Part shown: one piece after another, positions 54,986 to 64,000 of the stretch
Layout: the number at the start of each line of letters is the position of its first letter
Position numbering within the stretch: position 1 is the first letter of the stretch
Assembly (NCBI RefSeq): GCF_007097155.1
Contig: NZ_VJWA01000002.1
Coordinates: 372,001 to 436,000 of the forward strand
Length of the DNA: 64,000 nt
Direction: 5' to 3'
Source: Glacieibacterium frigidum
GTDB taxonomy: Bacteria > Pseudomonadota > Alphaproteobacteria > Sphingomonadales > Sphingomonadaceae
Notes under the pieces: generated by a model
Told to the model about the DNA's origin: nothing
The model's input: only the letters and a program-made list of their open reading frames with translations
Databases searched by the model: none
Program-made: the position numbers and the translations under genes

Positions 54986-55040
54986 CTTTGCCGCAGACGG
55001 CGGTGCGGCTATCGTTCCGACTGTGGCAGGGGAGACGCAC

Positions 55041-55931
55041 ATGATGTTCGCCAACGGGTTGATGACGGGCCAGAAAATCCTGGTCACGGGCGGTGGCACG
55101 GGGCTCGGCCGGTCGATGGCGGAGGCCTTCATGGCCCTCGGCGCGCATGTCGTGATCTGGGGCCGGCGCGGCGCGGTGCTCGACGAGGCGGCGGCCGAGA
55201 TGCGCGCCGCGACGGGCGGCAGCTGTGACGCGATGGCGGTCGATATCCGCAACGGCGGCGCGATCGACGAGGCGATGCAGGCGGTGTTCGATGCCGCCCC
55301 GCTGACCGGCCTGGTCAACAATGCCGCAGGCAACTTCATCTCGCCGACCGAGGATCTGTCGCCCAACGCCTTCAATGCCATCGCCGGCATCGTCGCGGCG
55401 GGCACGTTCAACACCACGGTGGCGGCGGGCAAGCGCTGGATCGAGGGCGGGCACAAGGGCTCGATCCTGTCGATCGTCACCACCTGGGTATGGGCGGGCG
55501 GGCCGTTTACCGTGCCGAGCGCGATGTCGAAGGCCGGCGTCGCGGCGATGACGACCAGCCTGGCGCAGGAGTGGGGCCCCAAGGGCATCCGCGCCAACGC
55601 CATTGCGCCCGGCCCCTTCCCGACCAAGGGCGCGTGGGAACGGCTGATGCCCGCCCCCCTCGCGGCCAAGACAGGGTCGGTAGGCGGCTCGGACGACATC
55701 CCGCTGCGCCGCGTCGGCGAGCACAGCGAACTCGCCAACCTCGCGGTCTTCCTGATGGCGCCGGGGTGCGAGTATCTGACCGGCGCGGTGATCCCGATCG
55801 ACGGCGGTCAGTGGCTCGCAAACGGCGGCAATTTCCACGCGCTGAGCGCGCTCGACCGCGACGATTGGGGGATGATCAAGGGTGCGATCCAGGCCACCAA
55901 CGCCAAAGACCGCGAGGGGCGAACGGCCTGA
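55041..55931 (+). CDS. SDR oxidoreductase, 2,4-dienoyl-CoA reductase (DECR) type
   Basis: A 296-residue classical-SDR fold with NAD(P)-binding KILVTGGGTGLGRSMAEAF and NNAAGNFISPTED. Where most SDRs have YxxxK, this one has SAMSK in FTVPSAMSKAGV, followed by LAQEWGPKGIRANAIAPGP and TKGAWERL; this matches the DECR branch, where that tyrosine is replaced. It therefore probably reduces unsaturated fatty acyl-CoA in beta-oxidation. The start is 55041 with GGGGAG upstream. It is divergent from the siderophore receptor. Confidence 0.85.
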   Translation: MMFANGLMTGQKILVTGGGTGLGRSMAEAFMALGAHVVIWGRRGAVLDEAAAEMRAATGGSCDAMAVDIRNGGAIDEAMQAVFDAAPLTGLVNNAAGNFISPTEDLSPNAFNAIAGIVAAGTFNTTVAAGKRWIEGGHKGSILSIVTTWVWAGGPFTVPSAMSKAGVAAMTTSLAQEWGPKGIRANAIAPGPFPTKGAWERLMPAPLAAKTGSVGGSDDIPLRRVGEHSELANLAVFLMAPGCEYLTGAVIPIDGGQWLANGGNFHALSALDRDDWGMIKGAIQATNAKDREGRTA

Positions 55932-55995
55932 GAGCATCCCAGTTAGATGAACAGCTGCCGCGTCAGAGGCTAAGATTTTTTCCTTGCTAAGCTTT

Positions 55996-56007
55996 ATGAA
56001 TATTCAT
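55996..56007. promoter_or_regulatory. AT-rich 12-bp palindrome before the PEP-CTERM protease
   Basis: ATGAATATTCAT, a perfect palindrome inside an unusually AT-rich stretch (about 55972-56013) of this GC-rich window. It probably marks the promoter region of the metalloprotease gene 112 bp downstream. Role inferred. Confidence 0.35.
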
Positions 56008-56118
56008 GTTGCAGTGCACTCGCCAGGTCTTACGATAGTCTTGCCGGGCGAGGGCTGACACTCGCCTCCGGCTGCGGTCGCAGGGGTGGCCGTAGGGAAG
56101 ATGAGGGGAAATCAGGGC

Positions 56119-57168
56119 ATGACCGGCTATCGGAAACTTGCGCGTCTGGCAGTGCTGGGCTGCATCGGTATCGCGACCAACGCATCGGCAATCACCATCA
56201 ATCTGATCAATACCGGCGGCGTCGAGGAGGGCACGGCGGCTTTCGTCGGCTTTCGTGCGGCCGCCGATTACTGGGAGACGATGCTCACCGATAATGTCAC
56301 GCTGACGTTCAACGTCGGCTTCACCACGCAGGGCTTCGCGCCGTCGACCCTCGGATCGACGTCGAGCGCGTCGGGCAACAAGGCGCAAGGCGTGTGGCGC
56401 AGCGCGTTGATCGCCGATGCCACGACGGCGCTCGATGCCAGCGTCGTCGCGAACCTGCCGACCTTCAGCAACGCGAACGTCAACCTCAACAACACCGTGC
56501 AGAAGGCGATCGGCATCTACACCGGCAACGCCAACACCGTCGACGCGACGATCCGCTTCAACAGCGCGCGCGCGTTCGACTTCGACACCCGCGACGGCTT
56601 TGCCACCGTGGCGTCGGACTTCATCAGTGTCGCGGTGCACGAGATGGGTCATGCGCTGGGCTTCACCAGCGCGGTCGGCCAGAACACGACGCTCAACTCG
56701 CGGCCCTCGAACACCGACCTGTTCCGCTACAAGAACGGCGCGTGGGACATCACCTACGGCGGCGACCCCTATTTCTCGATCGACGGCGGTGCGACCCAGT
56801 TCCTGCGTGCCGATTTCTCGGCGGGTCCCGACGGCTTCCAGACGTCGCACTGGGAGGAAGGCGCGCGCATCCATGACGGCGTGTCGTGCACCGTTCTTCT
56901 CGAAGCCCAGATCGGCATCCTCGATCCGACTGGCGGACTGTGTCAGGAAGGCATCGTCACCGCGTCGGATCTCGCCATGTTCGACGCGCTGGGCTGGAAC
57001 CTGCGGACCGACATCCTGGCGAAGCCGGGCTACCAGATCCGCACGTCGCAGATCCTGTACAATTATCTGAATAGCGTCCCCGAGCCGGGCACCTGGGCGA
57101 TGATGATCGGCGGCTTCGGCATGGTGGGCGGCGCGATGCGCCGTCGCGCCACGACCGCGACTGCCTGA
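56119..57168 (+). CDS. PEP-CTERM metalloprotease (NF038122-type)
   Basis: A 349-residue exported zinc protease. Signal peptide: residues 1-24 (ending ATNASA). The zinc motif is VAVHEMGHALGFTSA (HExxHxxGF). The C-terminus carries the sorting signal VPEPGTWAMMIGG, FGMVGGAMRRR. I start at 56119, because AGGGGA lies upstream and the signal peptide begins there; two earlier ATGs are less likely. This third PEP-CTERM protein has an enzymatic domain, unlike the other two. It is followed 8 bp after its stop by a GC hairpin. Confidence 0.87.
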   Translation: MTGYRKLARLAVLGCIGIATNASAITINLINTGGVEEGTAAFVGFRAAADYWETMLTDNVTLTFNVGFTTQGFAPSTLGSTSSASGNKAQGVWRSALIADATTALDASVVANLPTFSNANVNLNNTVQKAIGIYTGNANTVDATIRFNSARAFDFDTRDGFATVASDFISVAVHEMGHALGFTSAVGQNTTLNSRPSNTDLFRYKNGAWDITYGGDPYFSIDGGATQFLRADFSAGPDGFQTSHWEEGARIHDGVSCTVLLEAQIGILDPTGGLCQEGIVTASDLAMFDALGWNLRTDILAKPGYQIRTSQILYNYLNSVPEPGTWAMMIGGFGMVGGAMRRRATTATA

Positions 57169-57176
57169 ACCCGCAC

Positions 57177-57202
57177 GCCGCCGGTCCCTCGGGGCCGGCG
57201 GC
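57177..57202. terminator. Terminator hairpin of the PEP-CTERM protease gene
   Basis: GCCGCCGG and CCGGCGGC pair perfectly around a 10-nt loop, 8 bp after the stop codon. The T-run is weak. Confidence 0.65.
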
Positions 57203-57243
57203 AACGCCTTGCCGAGGACCGTGATCTGTTCGCCGCGCTGCTG

Positions 57244-57492
57244 ATGCTCGCCGCCGCCGCGCCGCTGACCGTGCCGCAGCGCCAGTCGCTCGAACGCGGC
57301 TTCATCTGTCCCGAGCGCCTGCCCGACGACGGCGCGCGCCTGTCCGCGATCACGCGCTTCATGGACGAGTACGCGCGGCTCCGCCCGGCCGCGACCGTCA
57401 ACGACCGCCTCGCGCAGTACGACGAACTGCTCGCCCGCCGCCGCTGCGCACCGCGCGGCGACACCGCGCACTATAGCTTCCCGCAAAGTTGA
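57244..57492 (+). CDS. Hypothetical 82-aa protein
   Basis: An open frame of 82 codons between the PEP-CTERM protease terminator and nadA. The start is an ATG in a hydrophobic beginning (MLAAAAPLTVPQRQSLERG) with no good ribosome-binding site; the body is helical, with two cysteines and many Arg and Asp. No family recognised. It may be a small exported protein or a spurious frame. Confidence 0.4.
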   Translation: MLAAAAPLTVPQRQSLERGFICPERLPDDGARLSAITRFMDEYARLRPAATVNDRLAQYDELLARRRCAPRGDTAHYSFPQS

Positions 57493-57518
57493 ACCTAGGG
57501 CCCGAGCCGCCCGAGGGG

Positions 57519-58514
57519 TCAGTCCCCCTTTACCGGCGTCGAACTCACCGCCGCCGCCATCTCGAGCATCCGGTCGAGCGGCAGCTTGGCACGCAGGCGA
57601 ATTTCCTCGGGCACCGTGATCACCGGCTGAAGGTCGCGCAGGCAGAGGTACAGCTTCTCCAGCGTGTTGAGCGCCATGTACGGGCACATGTTGCAGTTGC
57701 AGTTGCCGTCCGCCCCGGGTGCGCCGATGAAATTCTTGTGCGGCGCCTTCAGCTGCATCTGGTGGATGATGTTGGGCTCGGTCGCGACGATGATCGTCTG
57801 GGCGGGCGACGCGATCGACCATTCGAGGATCGCGGTCGTCGACCCGACGAACTGCGCGTGGTCGAGGATATAGCCCGGGCACTCGGGGTGTGCAGCGACC
57901 GGCGCGCCGGGGTGGAGCGCGATCAGCTTGAGCAGCTCGGTCTCCGAGAATGCTTCGTGGACGATGCAGCTGCCGTCCCACAGCAGCATGTCGCGCCCGG
58001 TCTTGCGGTTGAGATAGGCGCCGAGATGCTTGTCGGGAGCGAAGATGATCTTCTGATCCATCGGCAGCTGCGCGATGATCTTCTCGGCGCTCGACGAGGT
58101 GACGATAATGTCGCTGTGCGCCTTCACCGCCGCCGAGCAGTTGATGTAGGTCAGGCTGATATGGTCGGGATGCGCGTTGCGGAACGCTCCGAAGGCATCG
58201 GGCGGGCACGAATCCTCGAGGCTGCACCCCGCCGCCATGTCGGGCAGGACGACGGTCTTCTCGGGCGACAGGATCTTCGCGACCTCCGCCATGAAGCGCA
58301 CGCCGCAAAAGGCGATGACGTCGGCCGTCGTCGCCGCCGCCTTGCGGCTGAGGTCGAGGCTGTCACCGACGAAATCGGCCAGGTCCTGCAGGACCGGGTC
58401 CTGGTAATAATGCGCGAGGATGACGGCGTTCTTCTCCTTGCGCAGCCGGTCGATCTCGGCGCGCAGGTCGACGCCGGTCGGGTTGCGGCCGAAGGGGGTG
58501 ATGGGGGCGTTCAT
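57519..58514 (-). CDS. nadA: Quinolinate synthase A
   Basis: De novo NAD synthesis: iminoaspartate plus dihydroxyacetone phosphate to quinolinate with a [4Fe-4S] cluster. The 331-residue protein has [43 protein letters not shown] and [20 protein letters not shown], giving the cluster cysteines (near residues 100, 190 and 280). The start at 58514 overlaps the stop of the metallo-beta-lactamase-fold gene upstream. The partners nadB and nadC are not in the window. Confidence 0.95.
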   Translation of the reverse strand: MNAPITPFGRNPTGVDLRAEIDRLRKEKNAVILAHYYQDPVLQDLADFVGDSLDLSRKAAATTADVIAFCGVRFMAEVAKILSPEKTVVLPDMAAGCSLEDSCPPDAFGAFRNAHPDHISLTYINCSAAVKAHSDIIVTSSSAEKIIAQLPMDQKIIFAPDKHLGAYLNRKTGRDMLLWDGSCIVHEAFSETELLKLIALHPGAPVAAHPECPGYILDHAQFVGSTTAILEWSIASPAQTIIVATEPNIIHQMQLKAPHKNFIGAPGADGNCNCNMCPYMALNTLEKLYLCLRDLQPVITVPEEIRLRAKLPLDRMLEMAAAVSSTPVKGD

Positions 58515-59398
58515 GCGGCCAGTCTCCAGGTGTCGCCGGTGTCGGCGACCAGCCCGCGCGTGCGCAGGTCGATAAGGTGCGCCAGCACCGAGCGGCCGGC
58601 GGCGGGGTGGAGGCGCGGGTCGACGCCAGAGTACATCGACGCGACCATTGCCGGGATGACGTGCGTGCCCTCGCGCAGCAGCTTGAGGATCTGCGTCTCG
58701 CGCTGCTTGCGGTGCATGACCAGCCCCCGGACGAAGCGTTGCGGCTCGACCACCGGCGCACCGTGCGTCGGGTAATAGACGGCGTCGTCGCGCGGGATCA
58801 GCAGCGCGAGGCTCGCCATGTACGCCGCCATGTCCCCGTCGGGCGGCGCGACGACGGTCGTCGACCAGCCCATGACGTGATCGCCGCTGAACAGCGCGCG
58901 CTCCTCGGCGAGCGCGAAGCAGAGGTGGTTTGACGTATGCCCCGGCGTCGCCACCGCGGTCAGCGTCCAGCCGGGGCCGTTGACGCTCTCGCCGTCGGCC
59001 AGCACCCGGTCGGGCGCATAATTGGGATCGAAACCCGCATCGGCGCGCGGACCGTCGTCGCGCAGCACCAGCGGCGCGCAGCCCATGATCGCCGCACCGG
59101 TTACGGCCTTCAGCGCCGGCGCGGCGGGCGAATGGTCCATGTGGGTATGCGTGACGAGGATGTGGCTGACCGTCTCCCCCGCCACTGCTGCCTGCAGCGC
59201 CGCGAGATGCACGGGGTCGGCCGGGCCGGGGTCGATGACCGCGACGGTGCCGCGCCCGACGATGTAGGTCCCCGTGCCGGTATAGGTGAACGGGCTGGGA
59301 TTGCGGGCCAGCACGCGGCGGACCAGCGGCGAGCAGGTTTCGGCCACCTCGTAGGGGGCGGCGTCGATCAGGGCCTGCGCGTCGCTCACGCCGACCAT
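58511..59398 (-). CDS. Metallo-beta-lactamase-fold hydrolase
   Basis: A 295-residue protein with the MBL signature [15 protein letters not shown] (HxHxDH), further metal sites in [13 protein letters not shown] and SGDHVMGW, and a winged-helix C-terminal region (about 235-290), as in LACTB2-type hydrolases. LACTB2 relatives act on RNA or thioesters; substrate here is unknown. It is coupled to nadA by a 4-bp overlap. Confidence 0.88.
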   Translation of the reverse strand: MVGVSDAQALIDAAPYEVAETCSPLVRRVLARNPSPFTYTGTGTYIVGRGTVAVIDPGPADPVHLAALQAAVAGETVSHILVTHTHMDHSPAAPALKAVTGAAIMGCAPLVLRDDGPRADAGFDPNYAPDRVLADGESVNGPGWTLTAVATPGHTSNHLCFALAEERALFSGDHVMGWSTTVVAPPDGDMAAYMASLALLIPRDDAVYYPTHGAPVVEPQRFVRGLVMHRKQRETQILKLLREGTHVIPAMVASMYSGVDPRLHPAAGRSVLAHLIDLRTRGLVADTGDTWRLAA

Positions 59399-59462
59399 GT
59401 GGCAGCGCGCTCTCGATAAGTGAAGGCTTTCGCGTGCAACACGCCACGCTTACGCTGCCCGA

Positions 59463-60608
59463 ATGATCTCGCGCCGCCTGCTGATCGCGTCGGGCGCCGC
59501 CCTGCCGCTGGCTGCGCATGGCGCGCCGCCGCCGGCCCGGCCACCGATCGTCAGTCGCATCGTCGTCGAGACGAACCGGATCTGGACGCCGGTGACGATC
59601 GGCGACAAGGGTCCCTTCGCCTTCATCCTCGACACCGGGGCATCGATGAGTGCGATCAACTCCGCCCTGGCCAGGCGCCTCAACCTCAGGCGCGTCGGCC
59701 GGCGGCAAGTCAGCGGCATCGGCGGATCGGTGACGCTCGATGTCTATGTCGCCGACACTGTCGTGCTGGGCAACGGGCTGCGCCAGTCGGACAGCGTGTT
59801 CGCCGGCATCGACGAACGCAGCAATGCGGGGCTGCTGACCGGCGCGCTGTTTACCAGCGGCGACAGCGACCTTGACTTCGTGACGGGCGAATGGCGGCTA
59901 TGGCCGAGCGGACGGCCCGACTTCGCTGGCATGAGCGCGTTCGGCGTTATCGAGACGCGCGACGGCGCGCTTACCAACAAAATCCTCGTCGAAGCGACGC
60001 TCGATGGCCGCCGGCTGCGCCTGCTCGTCGACACCGGCGCGCCGGGCGAGGTCCTGCTGTTCCCGCACGTCGTCAGGCGTACCGGCCTGTGGTCGGACAC
60101 CAGGCCGTTCGCGCCGCAGCGACTGCGCGGGATCGGCGGTGCGGCTGCCCGACTGGGACGCACGGTGCGCGCGACGCGGCTGAGCATCGCGGGATTCGAC
60201 TTCGACCGGCCGCTGGCTGCCCTGCACGATCCTTCCGACACGCTGGATATCGACTACGACGGCCTGCTCGGCCTGTCGGTCATCGAGCGGCTCGACCTTT
60301 CGACCGAGGTGCGAAAGGCGCGGCTATGGGCCCGCGCCAACGGCCGCCCCAAGCCCGCCGAGGACTATGGCTATTCGGGGCTGTGGCTCGAACGCCTGCC
60401 CGATGCGAAAGCGCGCGTCGCGGTGGTCAGCCCCGGCGCGCCGGCGGCCGAGGCGGGGCTAAAGGTCGGCGACGTGCTGACCGGGGTCGACGACTGGCGC
60501 GCTTATCTGCGGCGCTTCGAGGGGGACCCCGGGTCGGTCGTCGAGGTGACCGTCGCAGGCGCCGTCGGCCCCGAGCCGCGACGCGTCATCTTGCGCGCAT
60601 ATCTTTGA
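59463..60608 (+). CDS. Exported retropepsin-like aspartic protease with PDZ domain
   Basis: A 381-residue protein with a signal peptide (residues 1-21, ending AAHGA), two aspartyl-protease half-domains each with its own active-site triad, [11 protein letters not shown] near residue 58 and [11 protein letters not shown] near residue 190, and a C-terminal PDZ domain (about 300-375: [20 protein letters not shown]). Two DTGA motifs in one chain make a pepsin-like bilobed enzyme of the retropepsin clan, unusual in bacteria, while the PDZ part suggests substrate selection in the envelope. Target unknown. Confidence 0.82.
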   Translation: MISRRLLIASGAALPLAAHGAPPPARPPIVSRIVVETNRIWTPVTIGDKGPFAFILDTGASMSAINSALARRLNLRRVGRRQVSGIGGSVTLDVYVADTVVLGNGLRQSDSVFAGIDERSNAGLLTGALFTSGDSDLDFVTGEWRLWPSGRPDFAGMSAFGVIETRDGALTNKILVEATLDGRRLRLLVDTGAPGEVLLFPHVVRRTGLWSDTRPFAPQRLRGIGGAAARLGRTVRATRLSIAGFDFDRPLAALHDPSDTLDIDYDGLLGLSVIERLDLSTEVRKARLWARANGRPKPAEDYGYSGLWLERLPDAKARVAVVSPGAPAAEAGLKVGDVLTGVDDWRAYLRRFEGDPGSVVEVTVAGAVGPEPRRVILRAYL

Positions 60609-60652
60609 ACTGGCGCGCGGGTTAGCATCGCCGGCGACTCGGGGGCCGGACA

Positions 60653-61051
60653 ATGACGTGCACGCAACTCATCTACGCCTCGCAGCCCTTCGGGTTCGAC
60701 GATGCGATGCTCAGCGGCATCCTGCGTCAGGCGCGGCGCAACAACACGCGGGACGGCATCACTGGGGCGCTGATTGTCCGGGACGACCTGTATCTGCAGC
60801 TGCTCGAGGGTGAAGCCGAGCTCGTCGAGGCTGCTTACGCCCGCATTGTCCCCGACGACCGGCATTTGTCGCCGCACCTGATCTGGCGCGGCTCGGCGGA
60901 CGAGCGGCTGTTCCCGGCCTGGGCGATGCGCGACGACCCGGCGCGCACCTGGATGTGGACCGCCGCCGAGGTTCGCGACGGCGCCGCACGCGACGCGACG
61001 CCCGACGAGGTCCGCGGCATCTTCGCGCGCATTGCAGCCGAGACGGAATAG
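60653..61051 (+). CDS. BLUF-domain blue-light photoreceptor (single domain)
   Basis: A 132-residue protein that is essentially one BLUF domain, binding FAD and sensing blue light. The photocycle residues are present: Tyr8 in LIYASQ, Asn31 in RRNNTRDGITGAL and Gln49 in LYLQLLEGE, with the RIVPDDRH segment. The Y-N-Q spacing (23 and 18) is close to that of the BLUF protein AppA. With no output domain, it probably signals through a protein partner, as other short BLUF proteins do. Confidence 0.9.
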   Translation: MTCTQLIYASQPFGFDDAMLSGILRQARRNNTRDGITGALIVRDDLYLQLLEGEAELVEAAYARIVPDDRHLSPHLIWRGSADERLFPAWAMRDDPARTWMWTAAEVRDGAARDATPDEVRGIFARIAAETE

Positions 61052-61123
61052 GCGCGGGTCGAGCACTTTGCGCGCGGCGCGGCATCGGCATAGACTGGCG
61101 CCCAGCCTGGGGAGGCCGGTCAA

Positions 61124-62746
61124 ATGAGCGAGACGTTCGACTTCATCGTCGTCGGAGGGGGCAGCGCGGGGTGCGTGCTGGCGAACCGCCTGTCGGCCGA
61201 TCCGCGCCACCGCGTGCTGCTGCTGGAAGCCGGCGGCGATCACAACAAGGCGATGATCGACATGCCCGGCGGGCTGACTACGATCATCCCGCCGCAGGTC
61301 AGCTCGCCGCACGACTGGGGGTTCTGGACCGTGCCGCAGGCGGCGATGGGCGGGCGAGCGATGTACTGGCCGCGCGGCCGGGTGCTGGGCGGCAGCTCGT
61401 CGATCAACGGCATGGTCTATATCCGTGGCCATTCGAGCGATTACGACCGCTGGGCGCAACTCGGCCTGACCGGCTGGGGGTGGGCCGACGTGCTGCCCTA
61501 TTTCAAGCGCGCCGAGAACAGCGAGCGCGGCGGCGACGAATTTCATGGGCAGGGCGGCCCGCTCCACACCTCGAACCGCTGCCTGCCGCACGTCCTCAAT
61601 TCGGTGTTCATCGAGGCCGCGGTGCAGGCGGGTTTCGGCCGCACCGACGACTTCAACGGGCCGCGCCTCGAAGGTGCCGGCATGTACGATTCGACGATCA
61701 AGGCGGGCAGCCGCTGGTCGGCGGCGCGCGCCTATCTCGACCCCGCCAAGGGCCGCCCGAACCTGACGATCCGCACGAGCGTGCAGGTCGACCGCGTCAC
61801 CTTCGAAGGCAGCCGCGCCACCGGCGTCGCCTATACCGCGCGCGGCCGCGCCGAAACGGTGCGCGCGCACGAGGTCATGCTGTGCGGCGGCGCGATCGCC
61901 TCGCCGCAGCTGATGATGCTGTCGGGCATCGGTCCCGCCGCGCACCTGCGCGAGCACGGCATCGCGGTGGTCCACGACGCCGCCGACGTGGGGGGCAATC
62001 TGCAGGACCACCTCGACATGATCGTGCAGTGGAAGTGCACGCAGCCGGTGACGCTCAACGGCAGTGCGCGCTTCGACCGCAAGCTGCGTGCGCTGCTCGA
62101 GTGGCGCTTCCGCAAGTCGGGCAACGCGAGCTACATCCCGACGCCCGCGGGCGCCTTTCTGTCGACGCGCGAGGGGCTGGCGGCGCCCGATGTCCAGCTG
62201 CACTTCATGCCGGTGCGCGGCAATGCGCACGGCGCGGGGACCTTCACCGCCGAGCATGGCTATCAGATGCACGTCTGCCAGCTGCGCCCCGAGAGCCGGG
62301 GGACGATCCGGCTGGGCGGGCCCAATGCCGCGACGGCACCGCTGATCGACCCGCAGTACCTGACCGCGCGCGAGGACGTCGAAACGCTGAGCGCCGGGGT
62401 GCGGATCGCCCGCGCCATCGGCAATGCCGCGGCGTTCGACGACTATCGCGGGCAGGAGCTGTGGCCGACCGCCGAGGTCGCCGCCGACCAGGACGCGCTT
62501 GTCGCGGCGATGCGGCAATGGGGGGAGACGATCTACCACCCCGTCGGCACCTGCCGCATGGGGGTCGACGAAAAGGCGGTGGTCGACGGCGCGTGCCGGG
62601 TCAACGGGGTCCACGGCCTGCGCGTCGTCGACGCCAGCGTGATGCCGTTCCTGGTCAGCGGCAACACCAACGCCCCGACGATCATGGTCGCGGAGAAAGT
62701 CAGCGACATGATCCTCGCGGATGCGAAGCAGGCGCTCGCGGCGTGA
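61124..62746 (+). CDS. GMC-family FAD oxidoreductase (choline/alcohol dehydrogenase-like)
   Basis: A 540-residue flavoprotein that oxidises an alcohol. The ADP-binding start is FIVVGGGSAGCVLANRLSAD, followed by GRVLGGSSSINGMVYIRGH and the C-terminal active site YHPVGTCRMG with the catalytic His, then NTNAPTIMVAEK. It reads most like BetA/alkJ-type enzymes; substrate unknown. GGGGAGG precedes the ATG. It is coupled to the epoxide hydrolase downstream (GTGA), suggesting one pathway for ring or epoxide-derived alcohols. Confidence 0.9.
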   Translation: MSETFDFIVVGGGSAGCVLANRLSADPRHRVLLLEAGGDHNKAMIDMPGGLTTIIPPQVSSPHDWGFWTVPQAAMGGRAMYWPRGRVLGGSSSINGMVYIRGHSSDYDRWAQLGLTGWGWADVLPYFKRAENSERGGDEFHGQGGPLHTSNRCLPHVLNSVFIEAAVQAGFGRTDDFNGPRLEGAGMYDSTIKAGSRWSAARAYLDPAKGRPNLTIRTSVQVDRVTFEGSRATGVAYTARGRAETVRAHEVMLCGGAIASPQLMMLSGIGPAAHLREHGIAVVHDAADVGGNLQDHLDMIVQWKCTQPVTLNGSARFDRKLRALLEWRFRKSGNASYIPTPAGAFLSTREGLAAPDVQLHFMPVRGNAHGAGTFTAEHGYQMHVCQLRPESRGTIRLGGPNAATAPLIDPQYLTAREDVETLSAGVRIARAIGNAAAFDDYRGQELWPTAEVAADQDALVAAMRQWGETIYHPVGTCRMGVDEKAVVDGACRVNGVHGLRVVDASVMPFLVSGNTNAPTIMVAEKVSDMILADAKQALAA

Positions 62747-63873
62747 CCGCCGAGCCGTTCAAGGTCCCCGTCAACGAGGCCGAGGCGGCGTGGGTGCGCG
62801 AGCGCGTCGCGTCGTACCGCTTCTTCGAGGAACCCGCCGAGTCCGGCTGGAGCCACGGCGCCAACCGCGACTATATGGAGCGGCTACGCACCTACTGGCT
62901 CGACAGCTACGACTGGCCCGCCGCGGTTGCCAATCTGAACCGCCTCCCGCATGTCCGGGTCGAGGTCGAGCCGGGCTTTTGCCTGCACGCCGTGCACCGC
63001 CGCTCGTCGCGCGCCGATGCGCGGCCGCTGCTGATCGCGCACGGCTGGCCGGGGTCGGTGCTCGAGTTCGATGCCATCGTCGAGCGGCTTGCCGAACCGG
63101 AGTCGAAGGATTTGCCGGCCTTCCATGTCGTTGCTCCGTCGCTGCCCGGCTATGCCTGGTCGGACCGGCCGTCGGGGATGTGGGGGCCGCGGCGGGTCGC
63201 CGGGCTGTACGATGCGCTGATGCCGGCGCTCGGCTATGACCGGTACGTCTACCAGGGCGGCGACTGGGGCTGCGTCATCGGCGGCTGGCTGGGCCTCGAC
63301 AGCACGCGGCTCGACGGGCTGCACCTCTCGGGCTTTGGCCTGCGCCCGGCGAATATGTCGCCCGAGACTCCCGAGGACGTGAAGTGGCTGCAGAAGGCCG
63401 TGGCGGTGCGCGACCGCGAGACCGGCTACCTCCAGCTGCAGGGCACCAAGCCGCAGAGCCTGGGCTTCGCGATGATGGATTCGCCGATGGGCGTCGCGGC
63501 GTGGTTCTGCGAGAAGTTCGTCGGCTGGTCGGACACCGAGGGCAAGGTCACCGACCCGCCCTATGCGATGGACTGGCTGCTCACCAACATCATGATCTAC
63601 CTGACGACGCGCAGCTTCGCGACCGCGACCTGGATCTATCGCGGCATGTTCATCGAAGGCGGGTTCGCGATCCCCGAAGGGCGGCGGGTCGAGGTCCCCA
63701 CGGGCGTCGCTGCCTTCCCGTTCGACCTGCTCGCCTTCCCGGCGCGGCGCATCGTCGAGCGCGGCTATAACGTCGTGCACTGGACCGACATGCCGCGCGG
63801 CGGCCATTTCGCCAGCCTGGAGGAGCCCGAGCTGTTCCTCGCCGACGTGCGGAAGTTCGCGGGCGCGCTTTAG
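62743..63873 (+). CDS. Epoxide hydrolase (EH N-terminal domain, alpha/beta hydrolase)
   Basis: A 376-residue hydrolase with an N-terminal epoxide-hydrolase cap-related domain ([17 protein letters not shown], then [12 protein letters not shown]) and an alpha/beta hydrolase core: oxyanion [10 protein letters not shown], nucleophile Asp in [14 protein letters not shown], and catalytic His in [13 protein letters not shown]. It is of the microsomal/juvenile-hormone type. The GTG start overlaps the GMC stop. The stop TAG overlaps the lipB start by one base. Confidence 0.92.
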   Translation: MTAEPFKVPVNEAEAAWVRERVASYRFFEEPAESGWSHGANRDYMERLRTYWLDSYDWPAAVANLNRLPHVRVEVEPGFCLHAVHRRSSRADARPLLIAHGWPGSVLEFDAIVERLAEPESKDLPAFHVVAPSLPGYAWSDRPSGMWGPRRVAGLYDALMPALGYDRYVYQGGDWGCVIGGWLGLDSTRLDGLHLSGFGLRPANMSPETPEDVKWLQKAVAVRDRETGYLQLQGTKPQSLGFAMMDSPMGVAAWFCEKFVGWSDTEGKVTDPPYAMDWLLTNIMIYLTTRSFATATWIYRGMFIEGGFAIPEGRRVEVPTGVAAFPFDLLAFPARRIVERGYNVVHWTDMPRGGHFASLEEPELFLADVRKFAGAL

Positions 63874-64000
63874 TGGAGTGGCGCGTCGAGCCGGGGCTGG
63901 TCGATTACCGCCACGCGCTCGCCGTCATGGACGCGCGCGTCGAGGCGATCCGCGCCGGCACCGCGGACGAGCTGATCTGGCTGGTCGAGCATCCACCGCT
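63873..64000 (+). CDS. lipB: Octanoyltransferase LipB, 3' end outside window
   Basis: First 42 codons of a lipoyl synthesis enzyme that transfers octanoate from acyl carrier protein to target domains. The start GTG overlaps the epoxide-hydrolase stop. The visible part, [19 protein letters not shown], ends in [11 protein letters not shown], the family's conserved EHPP. The catalytic cysteine and lysine lie beyond the window. Confidence 0.85.
   Translation, partial: MEWRVEPGLVDYRHALAVMDARVEAIRAGTADELIWLVEHPP

Noticed and set aside
60503-62614. Minus-strand frame of 703 codons opposite the BLUF and GMC genes
   Set aside because: Composition of a shadow frame (Arg, Ala, Asp, His) and antisense to genes with complete motifs.

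Overview
This is a high-GC alphaproteobacterial chromosome segment, most likely from a sphingomonad (Sphingomonas or a close relative). The evidence is the PEPxxWA form of the PEP-CTERM sorting signal on three proteins, the order ppiD-trp-moaC-moeA-lexA-comEC-gltX-gltA, and the alphaproteobacterial SOS box GTTC-N7-GTTC upstream of lexA. Genes are packed tightly, and many neighbours overlap by ATGA or GTGA (translational coupling). No rRNA, tRNA, CRISPR array or insertion sequence was found.

Layout. 1-3.9 kb: the end of cysH, an MHS-type transporter, secG, a Phd/VapC toxin-antitoxin pair and tpiA. 4-21 kb: ppiD and a tryptophan/molybdopterin cluster (trpE, trpG, trpD, trpC, moaC, moeA, lexA). 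Two blocks interrupt the trp genes: M48 protease, YjgN, AIM24, DUF481, DUF427, a 98-aa unknown, a LuxR-type regulator and a PEP-CTERM protein between trpE and trpG, and a small membrane protein plus a serine hydrolase between trpD and trpC. 21-26 kb: comEC, gltX and gltA. 26-36 kb: a second PEP-CTERM gene behind a sigma-54-type promoter, hslVU, an epimerase coupled to a lone xanthine-dehydrogenase-type large subunit, an MgtC/DUF4010 protein, a DMT exporter coupled to threonine aldolase, and a DUF1697 protein.

36-50 kb is dominated by one gene of 13.3 kb encoding a 4,429-residue autotransporter. Its passenger contains 19 head-to-tail units of exactly 261 bp (87 aa) with no length change. A stray, mosaic piece of the same unit lies outside the gene, about 245 bp beyond its stop codon.

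50-64 kb: rmuC with its own SOS box, a receiver-only response regulator, a TonB siderophore receptor with its PiuC-type dioxygenase, a dienoyl-CoA reductase-like SDR, a PEP-CTERM metalloprotease, nadA with a metallo-beta-lactamase-fold hydrolase, a double-DTGA aspartic protease with PDZ domain, a BLUF photoreceptor, a GMC oxidoreductase coupled to an epoxide hydrolase, and the start of lipB.

Themes. Surface and envelope biology recurs: the giant autotransporter, three PEP-CTERM proteins whose exosortase is not in the window, a TonB receptor and a DUF481 outer-membrane protein. Regulatory sites can be read directly: SOS boxes at lexA and rmuC, a -24/-12 promoter at one PEP-CTERM gene, a lux-box-like palindrome against the start codon of the LuxR-type regulator, and a strong hairpin against the start codon of trpG.
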